Positions 1 to 14,500 of a stretch of 64,000 nt of DNA are shown here, one piece after another. Below the pieces are notes generated by a model. That model saw only the letters and a list, made by a program, of their open reading frames with translations. It was not told the origin of the DNA and did not search any database. The first letter of the stretch is position 1. Every line of letters starts with the position of its first letter. Position numbers and translations under genes: made by a program. Source of the stretch: Lamellibrachia columna (Eukaryota; Annelida; Polychaeta; Sabellida; Siboglinidae); assembly GCA_963662155.1 (NCBI GenBank), contig OY759265.1, positions 47,232,906 to 47,296,905 of the forward strand, read 5' to 3'.

Positions 1-650
1 GACAGACCTTGTTTACATGTATCCATACAGACAGACCTTGTGTACAGGTACCCATACAGACAGACCTTGTGTACATGTAACCATACAGACAGACCTTGTT
101 TACATGTACCCATACAAACAGACCTTGTGTACATGTACCCACACAGACAGACCTTGTGTAAATGTACTCATACAGACAGACCTTGTGTACATGTACCCAT
201 ACAGACAGACCTTGTTTACATGTACCCATACAGACATACCTTGTGTACATGTACCCACACATACAGACCTTGTGTACATGTACTCATACAGACAGACCTT
301 GTGTATATGTACCCACACAGACAGACCTTGTGTACATGTACTCATACAGACAGACCTTGTGTATGTGTACCCATACAGACAAACCTTGTGTACATGTACT
401 CATACAGACAGACCTTGTGTATGTGTACCCATACATACAAACCTTGTGTACATGTACTCATACAAACATACCTTGTGTACATGTACTCATACAGACAGAC
501 CTTGTGTATGTGTACCAATACAGACAAACCTTGTGTACATGTACTCATACAGACAAACCTTGTGTACATGAACCCATACATACAAACCTTGTGTACATGT
601 ACCCATACAGACAAACCTTGTGTACATGTACCCCTACAGACAGAGTTTTC
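1..650. repeat. 30-bp minisatellite, about 21 copies, cut by window edge
   Basis: The unit is close to cagaccttgtgtacatgtac plus ccatacaga. It mutates gradually and reads open in several frames on both strands, but only as a periodic artefact. Confidence 0.93.
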
Positions 651-654
651 TGCC

Positions 655-1185
655 ACCCTTGCTATTCTTGATAACCTCAGTCTTTCCTCAAGTAAATTAT
701 TCTAATGCATGATCTGCTTGGACCTCTAATTTTATATTGATTTGTGGGTAGTCATGATGGTAAACCCATTATGTTCATTGTACACAAGCTCCCACTAGGA
801 AGCCACTGGGCTCATACCAGAGAAGCCAACATCACTAAACCCCAACATCAACCTGATCATAATGATGCCACTATGGGGCTAATGCAGTTGGTAAACCTTG
901 CAGTTAGATGCTAATCTATTAATTAATCATTTTAAATATTGAACACAGTATACTACAAATCTGTGGGTGGAACACATGGTAAATTTGTAAATTGTTTCTT
1001 CAATCACTGTTTTCAATAAATATAATGAATACTGTATTACATAACTTTCTAAACACACAATAAGTACTTCTATGATGTTTATAATAGAAATCATAAAAAA
1101 TAAAGTGTTAGTTTTTGTCTGTTACTTTTTTTCTGTTACGATTTGTCCGGATATGTGTGTATGCGCGCGCGTGTGTGCATGTGTG
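655..1185. other. AT-rich spacer without recognisable gene
   Basis: No conserved reading frame or structured repeat is visible. The segment near 775-830 shares a short motif (ctcataccag) with dispersed copies at 5690 and 47395. Confidence 0.5.
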
Positions 1186-1189
1186 AACG

Positions 1190-2210
<1,021 letters not shown>

Positions 2211-2379
2211 CAACTTTGTAGAAGAGGAGGATCAAGATAAACCAAATAGATAAATTTTACTGTGAATGTTGTTTGTTTTTGAAAAATGCAAAAAAGCGAG
2301 ACATTTTGTAAAAAAACTGGAAAGTTGGACTGTATTCCTGCCTGAAAGCGCTTATGTTGATGGACGAGGAATATAAAAT

Positions 2380-3140
2380 GGGGGGGATGCTGTACTAGGT
2401 AGTACCACACAAGAAAAGGATTTAGGAGTAACATTTAGTGCTGACATGAAAGTTTTAGAGCAATGTAGGATTGCTGCTTCGAAAGGAAATCAAATTCTAG
2501 GGCTAATTAGGAGAACTATCACGTATAAGGAGAAACATATAATTGTACCCCTGTACAAAGCAATAATTAGACCACATTTTGGAATATTGTATTCAAGCAT
2601 GGAGACCATATCGTAAAAAAGATATAGACATGCTAGAAAGAACACAACGAAGAGCAACTAAAATGATTCCAGAATTGAGAGACCTTAGTTACGAAAGTCG
2701 CTTATTACAATGTGGTTTGACAACACTAGAGACCATGAGACTAAGAGGAAACCAAATAGAAGTGTTTAAAATAGTGAATGGTTATGAGGATGTTGATAGG
2801 AATATGTTCTTCAAACTTAAAGAAGGCAGTAGAACAAGAGGACACAAAGCAGCATTAGTTAAGGAGCAGTGTAGGTTGGACATGAGAAAGTACTTTTTTT
2901 CACAGAGGGTGATAAATAAATGGAACAAACTGCCAAATGATTGTGTTAATGTTAGTAGTGTGAATAAATTATGTTTAAAAATAGAATTGACAGATATTTG
3001 ATAAGGGCGGGCTACACATAGAAGATAAAATTGTTGGACTCTCGATAAGCCAATGGCTTCCTTGTCCACTTGCCATCTGGAACTTGTTTTTCGAGATGGT
3101 AATCTTGTTAAATCTTGTTCAATCTTGTTCAATCTATAGT
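2380..3140 (+). mobile_element. LINE 3' end (RT C-terminal region and tail)
   Basis: It encodes DLGVTFSADMKV, then after a frameshift near 2578 a 140-codon open frame with CIQAWRPYRKKDIDMLERTQ and WNKLPNDCVN. These are typical of the C-terminus of jockey/CR1-type reverse transcriptases. The 3' UTR ends in aatcttgtt repeats near 3100-3135. The same tail recurs at 14.7, 57.9 and 59.2 kb. Confidence 0.85.
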
Positions 3141-3239
3141 TGCAGAGGAATCCAACATCTATAATGTTGGGACCGGATTGTTGTGTGCTGCCGCCACGCG
3201 GTTTAGTTTGTAAGGGAAACTGGCGTGTCATCTAGGGTA

Positions 3240-4520
3240 AATGTGAGTTGCAATATCTATGACTCCATTCACTAGAGGGCAGTAGGTGTACAGCTTTTTG
3301 CTAGCCCGTTTTTCTAGTTCACAAATAACTTTTGCTCTGTTTTTTAAATGTTGCGTGTTATTTTCCTTTTAAAAAACACCATATAAACAATGTCTTCTCT
3401 GTGCTGTCATCACTTGTAAACTATCACGAGACTACATATAAATGAGTTGCACTGCCACTGGGCGACAATGCAATGCCAATGGCAATGCCATGGCAATGGC
3501 CAATGCCATGGCAATGCCGTAGGCGTAGCAATCGCCGCAGTGCCAATAGGCAGTGGGTATATGTTTTAGTGTGGGTGATTTGTGGCGGAAAAGGGAGTAG
3601 TACTAAACGCATTTATCCGAAATTACTGCATGAGGTCACTACAATGATTACCTTTATACGTATTGATTACCAATTGAAAACCTAACCGGCGTCGTGCCGA
3701 TAACTATAAATATTTACGATGTTGCCATAGCAACAGTATCAACAACGTTCTAGTTCGTGACATGATTGCGTCTGGAATGTGGACTGATGCACTATTAATA
3801 ATTAATGCATATATAAAAGAAAGGTTCGTCTGTGAACTTGCATAGTCATACACATAGAGAACAGGCAGGTGGCTTAAGTCTTAACTGTTTAACACCTTTA
3901 CTGTGTTGACAGTTTAAGCAAGTCCAAGAAAACCATTCTGTTGGTAATGTATGTACATCTGTTTTAATATATATGTATACAATATGACACTTGCAGTATA
4001 TTTGTATGCGTCAATATTTAATTTAACATGTTGAGTAGTTTTTACTGGACATGGGTGCGACATGACTGATTTTGGACGGCGTACAATGGCAATATGCTAC
4101 CGTTCAGTGCGCATAGGGTTTAATTTGTATAGCTTCTGGTTTGGCCATATCATGAACAGTTCCCCAGTTCTAGATACATCTAGTTAGCTTCCAGCACTCT
4201 AGCATTAAATTAATTGAGTGGTCTGTATATATGTTGTGGTTACCAGTATCTGATGGTTACATGAGGCGTTATTCAACCAGAGAGCATTTTTGTTTATGCC
4301 GTTGTTGCCAATTAAGGGTACCTTTAAATTGTCACTGCCAGGATGAATGTTGTCCTGGGTGATCTCCAGTTAACAAGTCCACCATTTTGAGAGCCACGTT
4401 TTGACACCAGTATGCTGACAATGGCACTACAATGTTTATCTAACCATGTGAACAAATCATTACGTTGTTTTATGCCTTCACATCTTATTTATGGCTTTAT
4501 GTCCATTCTAAATATCATAT
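3240..4520. other. Spacer upstream of gene 1; no gene recognised
   Basis: Mostly unique AT-rich DNA. At 3470-3560 there is a run of alternating GCCAT/ATGGC words (ccaatggcaatgccatggca). A noncoding first exon of gene 1 could lie here or in 4.2-5.5 kb, but none is evident. Confidence 0.5.
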
Positions 4521-4524
4521 TTAT

Positions 4525-4781
4525 TATGAAGAGTTGATGGACTCAGAGTGGAGGGTAGAAGGAGAAGATGAAACCATGACTGAGACAGGAACTAGGACTA
4601 CGTGAAAACAGATTTGGCATGAGTGGGAGGGGAGGGAAGAACGAGAGTGAGAGGGGGGTGTGGTTGGGTGGTGTAGGTGGCAGTGATGTGGAACCACTGA
4701 TGGTGAAGAAAAAAAAGAACAATGCGCAGTATTGATGCCAGCCTCATCCAGGACTTCAGAGAAAAAGAGGAGAGCAACAGC

Positions 4782-4812
<31 letters not shown>

Positions 4813-5215
4813 GATCTGTCAGTGTTTGACAACTGGATCTCTTCATATTGCTGGTTTTCTAACTACATTGTACAGTATACTCTGCTATATCAGACACTTG
4901 ACATAGAAGTACGTATACATGTATATATTTACACATTGTTGTTGCTCTCCTCTTTATCTCTGAAGTCCGGGTGAGGCTGGCACTAATACATCAATCATCA
5001 GTTTTTTCCTTCTTTGTCACTGATCCCGTTTCACTGCAGTCTTCACCACCCATCACCACTCCTCCGTATCCCTCACTCTCATTCTCCACTCCACTCTGCT
5101 TAATCTCTCTTCATGCAATGCTCCCATCTCAGTGTTGGTCTTCCTCTTCTTCTACCCTCCACTCTGAGCGCACCAATTCTCTTCGTCAACCGTTCCCCTT
5201 TTGTTGATGACATAG
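4525..5215. repeat. Dispersed repeat present as an inverted pair around an (AAC)n tract
   Basis: The plus-strand copy (about 4938-5215) starts with tgttgttgctctcctcttta and reads ctctgaagtccgg and gaggctggca. A reverse-complement copy occupies about 4530-4790. A third copy lies at 10560-10915 and relatives at 48.6-48.95 and 63.84-64.0 kb. Confidence 0.75.
4777..4812. repeat. (CAA)n microsatellite
   Basis: About 12 CAA units lie at the edge of the inverted dispersed repeat. Confidence 0.95.
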
Positions 5216-5324
5216 AAAACCTCAAAAAGACCAACTAACTTTGCAAGAGGGTTTAGACAATTACTCAGATAGTCTGAAAAATAAAATGCTTACACACAGC
5301 ATATAAGAAATATTTCTTTATACG

Positions 5325-5420
5325 ATAAATCTTAGTTTATGCTGTGTGATGTGTAATACAAATCTTAGTTTATGCTGTGTGTCATGCGTAATACAAATCT
5401 TAGTTTATGCTGTGTCATGC
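5325..5420. repeat. Short tandem array, about 40-bp unit, 3 copies
   Basis: The word atcttagtttatgctgtgt appears three times with intervening tgtaatacaa. Confidence 0.85.
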
Positions 5421-5550
5421 ACTGCAGACATAATGCATGCAACCCTATCATTAATTAGATTCCTTCTAGCATATGTTCTGTACATGATTAAATGTCACAT
5501 TTTGTGAAATTGTTCATTTCATGTTTTTTCAGATCAACGTGTTGGTTGCA

Positions 5551-5598
5551 ATGGGGTTTGCACTAAGTAAATCTTCATCATCCGGCGATAAAAAGAAG
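5551..5598 (+). CDS. Gene 1 coding exon 1 (aa 1-16)
   Basis: Starts with ATG in the context ttgcaATGG and encodes MGFALSKSSSSGDKKK. The donor is AAG/gtatgtaagt, phase 0. A tttttcag acceptor 19 nt before the ATG implies an upstream noncoding exon that I could not place. Gly2 with Ser6 and following Lys matches the myristoylation consensus. Confidence 0.8.
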
Positions 5599-8500
5599 GT
5601 ATGTAAGTATGTCTAGTGGGAGCTGTTTGCAGCCACTGGTTTGAGTTCTGTAGTTAACATCAATGCCGATTTTACCATTATATAAGTGGTAAACTCATAC
5701 CAGGCTCCCAAAAAAAGGGACCCCCATGAAAAGTGATGTAGAGCGAACAAAGTGAAGAGAACATAACAAATATGGAAGTTTCTGATAGAACCATAATAGT
5801 AACACTGCATTTTCCTGTATGTATGTTTGTATGCCGTTGTCGAAAACAATCTGTGAATGCTTATGCTCAAACATAATTGAATAAACGTTAAGGTATGGGC
5901 TTACCTCCATAGTTAGTACTACGCATCTCGATCTTCGTCTTTCACGCATTCATTAAGGGCCCCCCACACAGTTTGTACCAGGCCCCCATGTTGTTAATCC
6001 GACACTCGTTGACATGTCTGTGTTCCTCTGTACAGCCGGTGACGAAGGCGATGATGAAGCATTACCTCGAGCTGGAGTGGAAGGTGCGCAAGCTAGAGAA
6101 GGACCAAGTACTGCAAACACTACAGTTGAAACAGGGACAGTTGACAGACCTTGAAGCAACCATCAGACAGCTCCAGGAACACCACAAGCAGTGTGTTGCC
6201 ACCGTGTAGGTCCCATCTCTTTAACAAGATTTCCATCCAAAGCATCTGTCTCTGGATGAGTTCTAGTTTCTTGAAATTGAATGACGATAAAACAGAACTC
6301 GTTATCTTCGGTTCCCTCCAACAGCTTAAGAAAGTTGAGCTACACGCAGTATACATTGACGATAGCTTAGTCAACGTGATGCACAATGTGCGGAATCTTG
6401 GCGTCCCTCTGGATGCCATGATGACAATGGTGTCACATGTGATTGAGGTGTGCAATTTTCATGTGGATGTTGTTTTTAAAACACATCTTAAGACTCGCTT
6501 GTTTTCTAGAACACATTTTTACGATGCCATGAGCAACAACTGTTGGAATGGTGCCTTCGAAATGTTACAATGTAATTTGATGTGAACAAGGAAGACATTA
6601 GCTTATCGAGAGTCCTACAATTGCTTGCCTATGTGCGGCGTGTCATTGTTAAATATGTAAATTCTTTGTTTTTATTAGATAATCTGTTCCATAACTGTTT
6701 CATCCTCTGTGAGACAGTCTATACATTGTTCTCTTACTAAAAAAAATCTCTTACTATCTTCATAACCATTTAAAATTTAAAAACCAATTTGTTTTCCTCT
6801 GAATATGTTAGTATCTAGTGTTGTTACATGTTTTGGTAGCTAAGATATCCTTCTATTCCCTTGCAAAGGCATCGCATATGACCATCTTCCTCTGTCCTAA
6901 GCCACAGTGGTCATCTTGTCTGTTGTTTCTAAGATTAAAAAGGTTAATATATGATTCATATTTTTAATACGTTTTTTATATCGTGATGTAAGTATATATT
7001 AGAGAGCTAAACAGACCTGCAATTTGAGTTGATCTAGGAATATTTATTGTACCATATTTTGTACATGCAGAGCCAAAGAAATGAAAGATGTGGCTTGGGC
7101 AACGCAGCCTTCAGTACAGCATTTCTTTGAGAACAATTCCTCACTTGCCAAAGAACAGGTGAGAGTAGAGAGCCACCAAGACTCATTGTCTTCCAGCTGT
7201 GCTTGTGAAACATGTCGTTCTCTTGTCTGCTTTATGACGGTCACCTAGCAAAATGTAACTCTGTGAAAGAACAAATTAATATAGTAACAATTAACAAACA
7301 TGTTTTCCACTATAATAATATAGTACATTTGTGTAGCATCATTAATCTGGCAAAGTCAGTTCTGAGGCACTTAAAATACATAGGTGCTAAAAGTAATTAG
7401 TTAAGTAAATGATAATATATAAGTTAAAACATATATTTAATTAGCTAAGTAAATAATAATAACTTAGTTAAAATAAGATATATATATATATATTTATGCA
7501 TAGTAATATATATACATATATTTAAAAAAATTATGTATATATATATATATAATTGTTAAATTATAATAAATTAGTTAATGCATTTTTACAAATATTAGTA
7601 TGACACATTAAAGGTGTGACATATTCAACCCTACAGTCACAGTGCGTGGCACGTGTTGAGTTGATCCAATATTGTTCAGCCATGTTGATTACTCCCATTG
7701 TGTGCTGACAGAGTGAGTACGTGGAAGCCTGTAACAATGAAGAGATGGTGAGGAAGGAGTTGGAGAGCATGAATCAACACAAGTCACGAGTCGCCCAAGA
7801 AGTCAACACCATGCACTCAGCTGCACAGAAGCTGGAGAACATCTATGCTGAACAGGACAAGTTATTGAGTGAGTGCAAACCTTTTGTATATATATATTTT
7901 CCTTACTGATGCCAAATGCTGCAGCATGTTCAGTGCCCTGCGTGTGCGTGTGCGTGCATGTGTGATGCATATGCGTGTGTATATGTTTATCCGCAGCCTA
8001 CATAGTGAAGAGTAGCAATACAATAACAAATCTGGCACACAGATTCAAACTGTCAATGGCACAGATGATATTGACCTTGACCTCTACAGGTCAACACTTA
8101 GCAAAGATTCAGATAATTTTATTTAAATGTTTGAAAAGTGTTGATCAAATGTTGAGCATCGATACCTGAAATATCAAGATCAGCTTGTCATATTTTGTTA
8201 GACGCTACCTTGAAATGTGATTTAACTTGCTGCACACCAGGTGAAATCTTCGATGGCCAGTACGGCAGCGATCGAGAGAACATGACCGAGTCCCAGTTAG
8301 ACACCCTCGTCTCAAGGCAACAAAAGATCAACTCAGCCAAGTACAAGTGGTCAAACTCCGTCGTTCTGCTGCAGTATGCGGTTAGTCAGCTAGGTGTCGC
8401 TGTCAGAGTGTGGCAACAACTGCTCGGAATAAAGTAAGTCTGTGCTTCCCACTTGACCTTGTTTTAGAGCTGCGCAAAAAAAATATTAACTTTTGTATAG

Positions 8501-11500
8501 ATGACAGAATTAAGGGAGGGGTAACATATTCATTAAACTTAGAGAATATTGAAACCTTTGTTTAGTTGACAGAATTAAGGGAGGGGTAATATATTCATTA
8601 AACTTTTGTATAGATGACAGAATTAAGGGAGGGGTAATATATTCATTAAACTTAACGAATATTAAAACCTTTGTATAGCTGACAGAAATAAGGGAGGTTT
8701 TCAATTAGATTTATTCACTCTTCTCGTTTCAGATTTGTTTTGTGAAAAATTTAACCTATCTAATATCGACTATGACATGCTATAAACCTTTTTATTTGAA
8801 ATCATCGGACAAACTATTAAATAATTTTTGACCGGTCAAATTTCAGTGAGATGGGGCAAAAGTGGTCTGGCTGTATATATGGGCGGCTCCTGCGATTGCA
8901 ACCAGAAATTGGTATTCAGATACACAAACACTGTCATATTACCGCATTAATTGCTTGTACATGAAAGTGACTTATGGATCTAATAAAGTTAGCTCTGTTC
9001 TGCTTCAGCGACATGCAGCGACGCTACCTGTTTGCAACACAGGCTCGGGATAATCTGATGTCTGCCTGTCGCAACGTTCTCACGGCTCAGATGTACCTCA
9101 GTCACATAACGTTTCCTTACTGCAAGCCAGAGGAAATTCACACTCTGAATGTTGCCATCACAAACATCTACACTGACATGCAATCGCATGACCGTCACGC
9201 ACACGCCCTAAACCTTTACAGCGTCACTAACCAGAGGGCCGCCAGTCTGCTACAATGGCTCCAACATGTGGGTATCATCTGAATATGGGCTTGTTGCTTA
9301 TGCCACGTACTGAGGTAGACTTTAAAAAAGTTGCTATTACAGCTTTCGGGTAGGAAATACTGCTTTTTCCTGCTTACTGCTTTCCTGCTTTTCGAACAAA
9401 ATGTCCTGCTTTTTTAGTATTTTTCAAAAATATTTTTTTGCGAAAAAAAATCTATATATTTGTTGCACATGAGACCATTGTGTTAATGTTATTTCCCTAC
9501 AAAAGTAATTTTCCTGGTCTCAAAACTGATTTAACATTTTCTCGCATGTGCGTTCATCGCAAATGAGAATGGCAATTAAAAATGGTGACACGTAAAAACA
9601 ATACACATGAGTCTGGCAAGAAACAACGTAAGTTCAATGGCGGAGGATGTTTCCCGCTTTTTGGTGGACAGATGGTGACACCTGTGATGGTGACACCTGT
9701 GATGGTGACACCTGTGATGGTGACACCTGTGATGGTGACACTTGTGACTTTGGATTAATGTTAATGTTTTCTATGTTGAACCCTCATGGTAGAACATGCA
9801 GGTCTATTTGTTGTTTCCTAACCCACTCACAGCAGGACTGAATGACCTGTTAGGTTCTTGTTTCCCTAGGTGGTCACTGGCACGATAGAGCCAGACTTGA
9901 AGAGTATCAACCAGGCCGTGAAGGCCAAAGAACAGGAGTTGAAGGCTGAGAGACTGCGACTGATCAGGGAGAAACTGATGCAACTTGACACTGATAGCTC
10001 CAGCTCTGATTTTGATTCAGACGGTATGCAATGCAACCTGGTCACTGTTTCACTAAGATAATGAGCTTGTAACAAAAATCCATCATAAAACAGAATTTCC
10101 TTAGCAAAAATTCTACAAAATTTTTATAAATTTTTTTATAAAAAATTCTATAGAATTTCTTAAGGACTATTCTATAGGATTTTTGCATACATAGCAATAG
10201 AATTTAGTATTTTAATGTTTTCTATACAATATTCTGCTATGCTCTATAAAATTCTAAAAAAATTCTGTACACATATACAGAAAATTTAAGTAGACATAAA
10301 CTATTTCTATAAAATCTATAATATTCTATAGTTTTCTGTGCAAAATTCTACAATGTTCTGCAGATTTCAAATTCTTCAGGATTTTTATGGTATTCCATAT
10401 ATATATTTTTTGCTAACGGAAGAAATGAGATGGGAGCTGCAGCTTGCACACATTAACAACCACTGTTCATCAGCCTATCAGAATCGGACTTTCATATGCT
10501 TTCAACTTATCTAGGCATTTCAATTTTGTCAAGACCCATGGCAGACTGGACTGGTATGTAGTTGTTGCTCTCCGCTTTATCCCCGAAGTCCGGGGCGAGG
10601 CTGGCATCGATTTGTTTTCCTTCTTCTTCATCACTGATCCAGTTTCACTGTTGTCTCCCCCATCTCCACTCCCCTCTCAATATCGCCAAGTCTCTCTTCA
10701 CACAGTCCTCCCATCTCGGTCTCAGTCTCCATCTTCTCTTTCTACCCTCCAATCTAAAAGCACCTGCTATCTTCTTCAACCATTCACTTCAGTTCTTTTC
10801 ATTACCTCACCAGCTTCCTCGTGAGACTCTCTTTCACACCAACCTCTTCACTCAGCTCCTCCATTCTTTGCTTGTCTATTCTTTTCGCTCCTGCAATTCT
10901 TCTCACCTAAGATAATTACATAACTTGCCATGACATACTCACTCACAGTGCAACCAAGGCATTACACACACATTATTTTTTCTGATGAAATTCATAATTA
11001 ATTGCTGTCATCTTACAGAAAGTGATGACGAGTTTCACGAGTTGATGGAGGAAGCAACCAAGACAGAGTGGCACATGCCAGCCATTCTCTCGCTAAAGCA
11101 ACAGGCAAACAGCCTGAATCAAGGCGCCGCTAAAACAGGGGAGGCAGTGAAAAGCCGAATGAATCTTCTAAAGGAGCAAATTCTGTCACAGATGGATTCT
11201 CTGTCAGGTGAGAGAGGATTCTAGTTTCTACAGAGTTGTTGCAGCCAAAGTATAAAATTATGTGCAAAGTTTTTATTACGTGCAAAATCCAGCCATTTGT
11301 TTCAATTATCTTTTAAATCTTTTGTTTAAATCCAGTTTTTTTAGAAATGTTCTTGTTTTATATGGAATCTGTTCACGTTTAGATACATGTGACTGGAAAC
11401 AAGAATATTATATAAATAAATGTTGCCATATTTTCAATGTTTCAAATAAAATACAGTGTACATTGAAAATATGGCAACACTATTTTGTAGTTTCAGTTTT

Positions 11501-14500
11501 GTGAGGTAAGCAGTATGCATGTGCATATGTATTTATCATGCCCACCTTATTCAAGGCTGCTACATAAAAATCACATGATGTTTAATAATAAAATTTCATT
11601 CAATAGATAGTTGTTTGTGCATCATGCCATATGATGAGGATTTTTTAAAGCCTGCATCATGCATAGCTTCAACAAAGGCTTGAATTGATCTCAAAGTGGC
11701 CAATTACCCTGAAATAAAATAATTAAGCTTTAAATTTTAAAGGTTGTTTGAAATCCATCAGACCTCAAAAGCCCAAAAAAGTTGTGGGTCTTGTGCAATT
11801 TTGTTTATGTTATGTCAACTACGGGACCTGCCAAATGTCACGTCACTATTCATTCATTAAAATTTTTTTGACAATATTCACTATTTGACCGAGAAGGGGT
11901 AACACTACTTCGGCAAAACAAGCTGGGGGTTCTCGTGCAAAAATTTTTAATATCTGACGTAGTAAAATTGTTAACAAAAGCCATATTTTACACACAAGGA
12001 ATAACGTCATTTCAGTAAAAGTTGGCTGATATGTTAATGTATTATTCATCTCTATATACGTAAAAAACTAATGAAGGGCCTGGCAAAAAATCAGGGTTTG
12101 CAATCTTAAAATCACACCAGTTCTGAATAAAAAAATTTGTAGCAAATTATAATGCATGTTGTCCGCCAGGGGGCTGCACTGGTAATACATTAAATTTATA
12201 CCGTTTTCTATTCTTGTTTAACAAAATTTCTTTTACAAAAACATATATCATTTGTGTTTATTATTGACATGAAGGATGTAGCTTCAACATACAGTACAGC
12301 TTTTGTGTTGATTTCATGTTACGACTACGATGTGCACTTAGCTTGATTTCAAGATAGCCGTGTACCTTCAGTTAAGACTTAAGTGTTTGTTTGAAAGCAA
12401 CTTTTCCAGTAGATTTGTTGTGTAATATCGAATAGATCATGTTATTTGAAACATCCATACCTTGCTTATTTTGAAAACTTCCCCAACTAGTACGAGTTTG
12501 TGAGACAGTGTATCACGATATTAATTTTACTGAATTTTGCTTTAACAGTATATGTTTGTCTCGCGCCATAGGTGAAGCTAAAGATCGTGGAGCAGATTTC
12601 CGGAAGTTGGTTTTGGCAGCGATGGCTAAAGAGGCTCTGGTCACAAAGCCACCACAAGTGGATAGTGGTGACCAGTCTGCTGAGGTATGTCCCTTAACAT
12701 TGTATGCCTTCTGTCACTTTACAAGTCATGTTCTATGCCTTCTGTCACTTTACAAGTAATGTTTTATGCCTTCTGTCACTTTACAAGTCATGTTTTATGC
12801 CTCCTGTCACTTTACAAGTCATGTTCCATGACTTCTATAATTTTACTGTCACTTCAGCAGTCATGTTATACGCCTTCTGTCACTTCACAAGTCATGTTCT
12901 ATGCCTTCCGTCACTTCACAAGCCATAATGTATGCCTTCTGTCACTTCACAAGCCAAGTTCTAAGCCTTCTGTCACTTCATAGATCATGTTGTGAGTCTT
13001 TTGTCACTTCATAAGCTATGACACATGCTTTCTGTCACTTAATAAATCATGCAGTGTGCCTTTTGTCACTTCATAGCCTATGACACATATAATAATAATA
13101 AAATTTATTTCAACAATATCAACAGTTAACATACAATCACAATTGAATTTTAAACATCAATAGTACGAGTTGAAAAAGGGCAAGAAGAAGTGTAATGCTT
13201 ATGTTGCTTGCCCTGTCACTTATAAGTGACACTAAATAATGCAGTTATTATACAAGTGTGTTTTTTAAAGAGAATAGTACATGAACAATTCTAATGCAGT
13301 ACAATTAATTTTTTTTACTATAATCAGGTTTCTTATTGATTACATAGCTGTGCAATACTTATTGATTACATAGCTGTGCAATACTTGAACGGTATAGTTC
13401 TTTTTGATGATGAACACTCTTGCAATGAATTAATGAGCTGTCAAGGGAATTCCATAACTTTACACCGCTAATTGATATACACATTGTTTTTAGATTAGTG
13501 CGTCCATACTTTTGTTTAAATACACATTTTTGTCGGGTCATATACATAGGGTCATACAAAATGAAATGTTTTTGTATGTTACACGCCTTCTGTCACTTCA
13601 TAAGTTACATGCCTTCGGTCACTTCATAAGCTTTGACACATGCTTTCTGTCACCTCACAAGTCATGATATGTCTTCTGTCACTTCACAAGTCATGTTGTA
13701 TGGCTTCTGTCACTTCACAAGTCATGACATTTATGTTACCCCAACGATGTGAATGTACATTACAATGTACATTCACATCGTTGGGTAACATACATGTCAT
13801 GACTTGTGAAGTGAAACACAGCATCTCTGTCTGTCCTTGTTTCTTTTCTGATTGACGACGGGTTGTGCTGCTGGAGGCCACAGTTGCAGTATTTTGTGTT
13901 TTCTCGCACCTAATAAAGGATGAAGGTGCAGATGAGGAGAACAGCAGTGGTGAGCCAGGGAAGGATGTTCCAGCACCCCTGCCTCTTGTGGAACTTGCCC
14001 CACCTCCCAAGCAGGAAGACTTGTTTGGTAAGTGACCAGTACAACATGACGCTAACCTTAGACGTGTGTGTACGTGCATGCGTGGTGGTGGTGGTGGTGG
14101 TGGTGTGTGTGTCTGGGGCCTCGGTGCTACATGGTGGGGAGGGGGGAACGAGGGGGGCAGAGGGTGGTTATCTCCCATATCACTGGGAGTCCTGGGGTGG
14201 TCACTAGGGGAAATGTTAAACTTTTGTCACACAGTGCTGTTAAATGTGTGTTCTGCAATGGTGATATTCTGTTGTTGTTGGAACAATGTCTGTGATTGCT
14301 CTATTGTGTGATGCAGTGGCATGTCTAGGATCTCACAAGGACAAGGGGAGGGTCAAGCTTAGTCATCCATTAGTTTATCATGCTACTATGTGGTGGCTCA
14401 ACAGGTTACATATGACACCATTTTTACATTTAAGCCAAAGGGGGAAATGGCCCAGTGCCCCCTAAATATGCGAATGCAGTATTTTTTGTAATATGAATGC

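Noticed and set aside
1..705. Repeats of about 30 bp that could suggest a CRISPR array
   Set aside because: The units abut directly with no unique spacers, and the setting is a eukaryotic genome. It is a minisatellite.
2579..3001. 140-codon frame as an active gene
   Set aside because: It is the C-terminal remnant of a LINE RT with an upstream frameshift and no start context.
6151..6585. 144-codon frame as a host gene exon
   Set aside because: Its sequence is LINE reverse transcriptase with a deletion, sitting in a gene 1 intron.
12687..12983. Open frames of 74-98 codons after gene 1 exon 9
   Set aside because: Periodic translation of the ctgtcacttca minisatellite.
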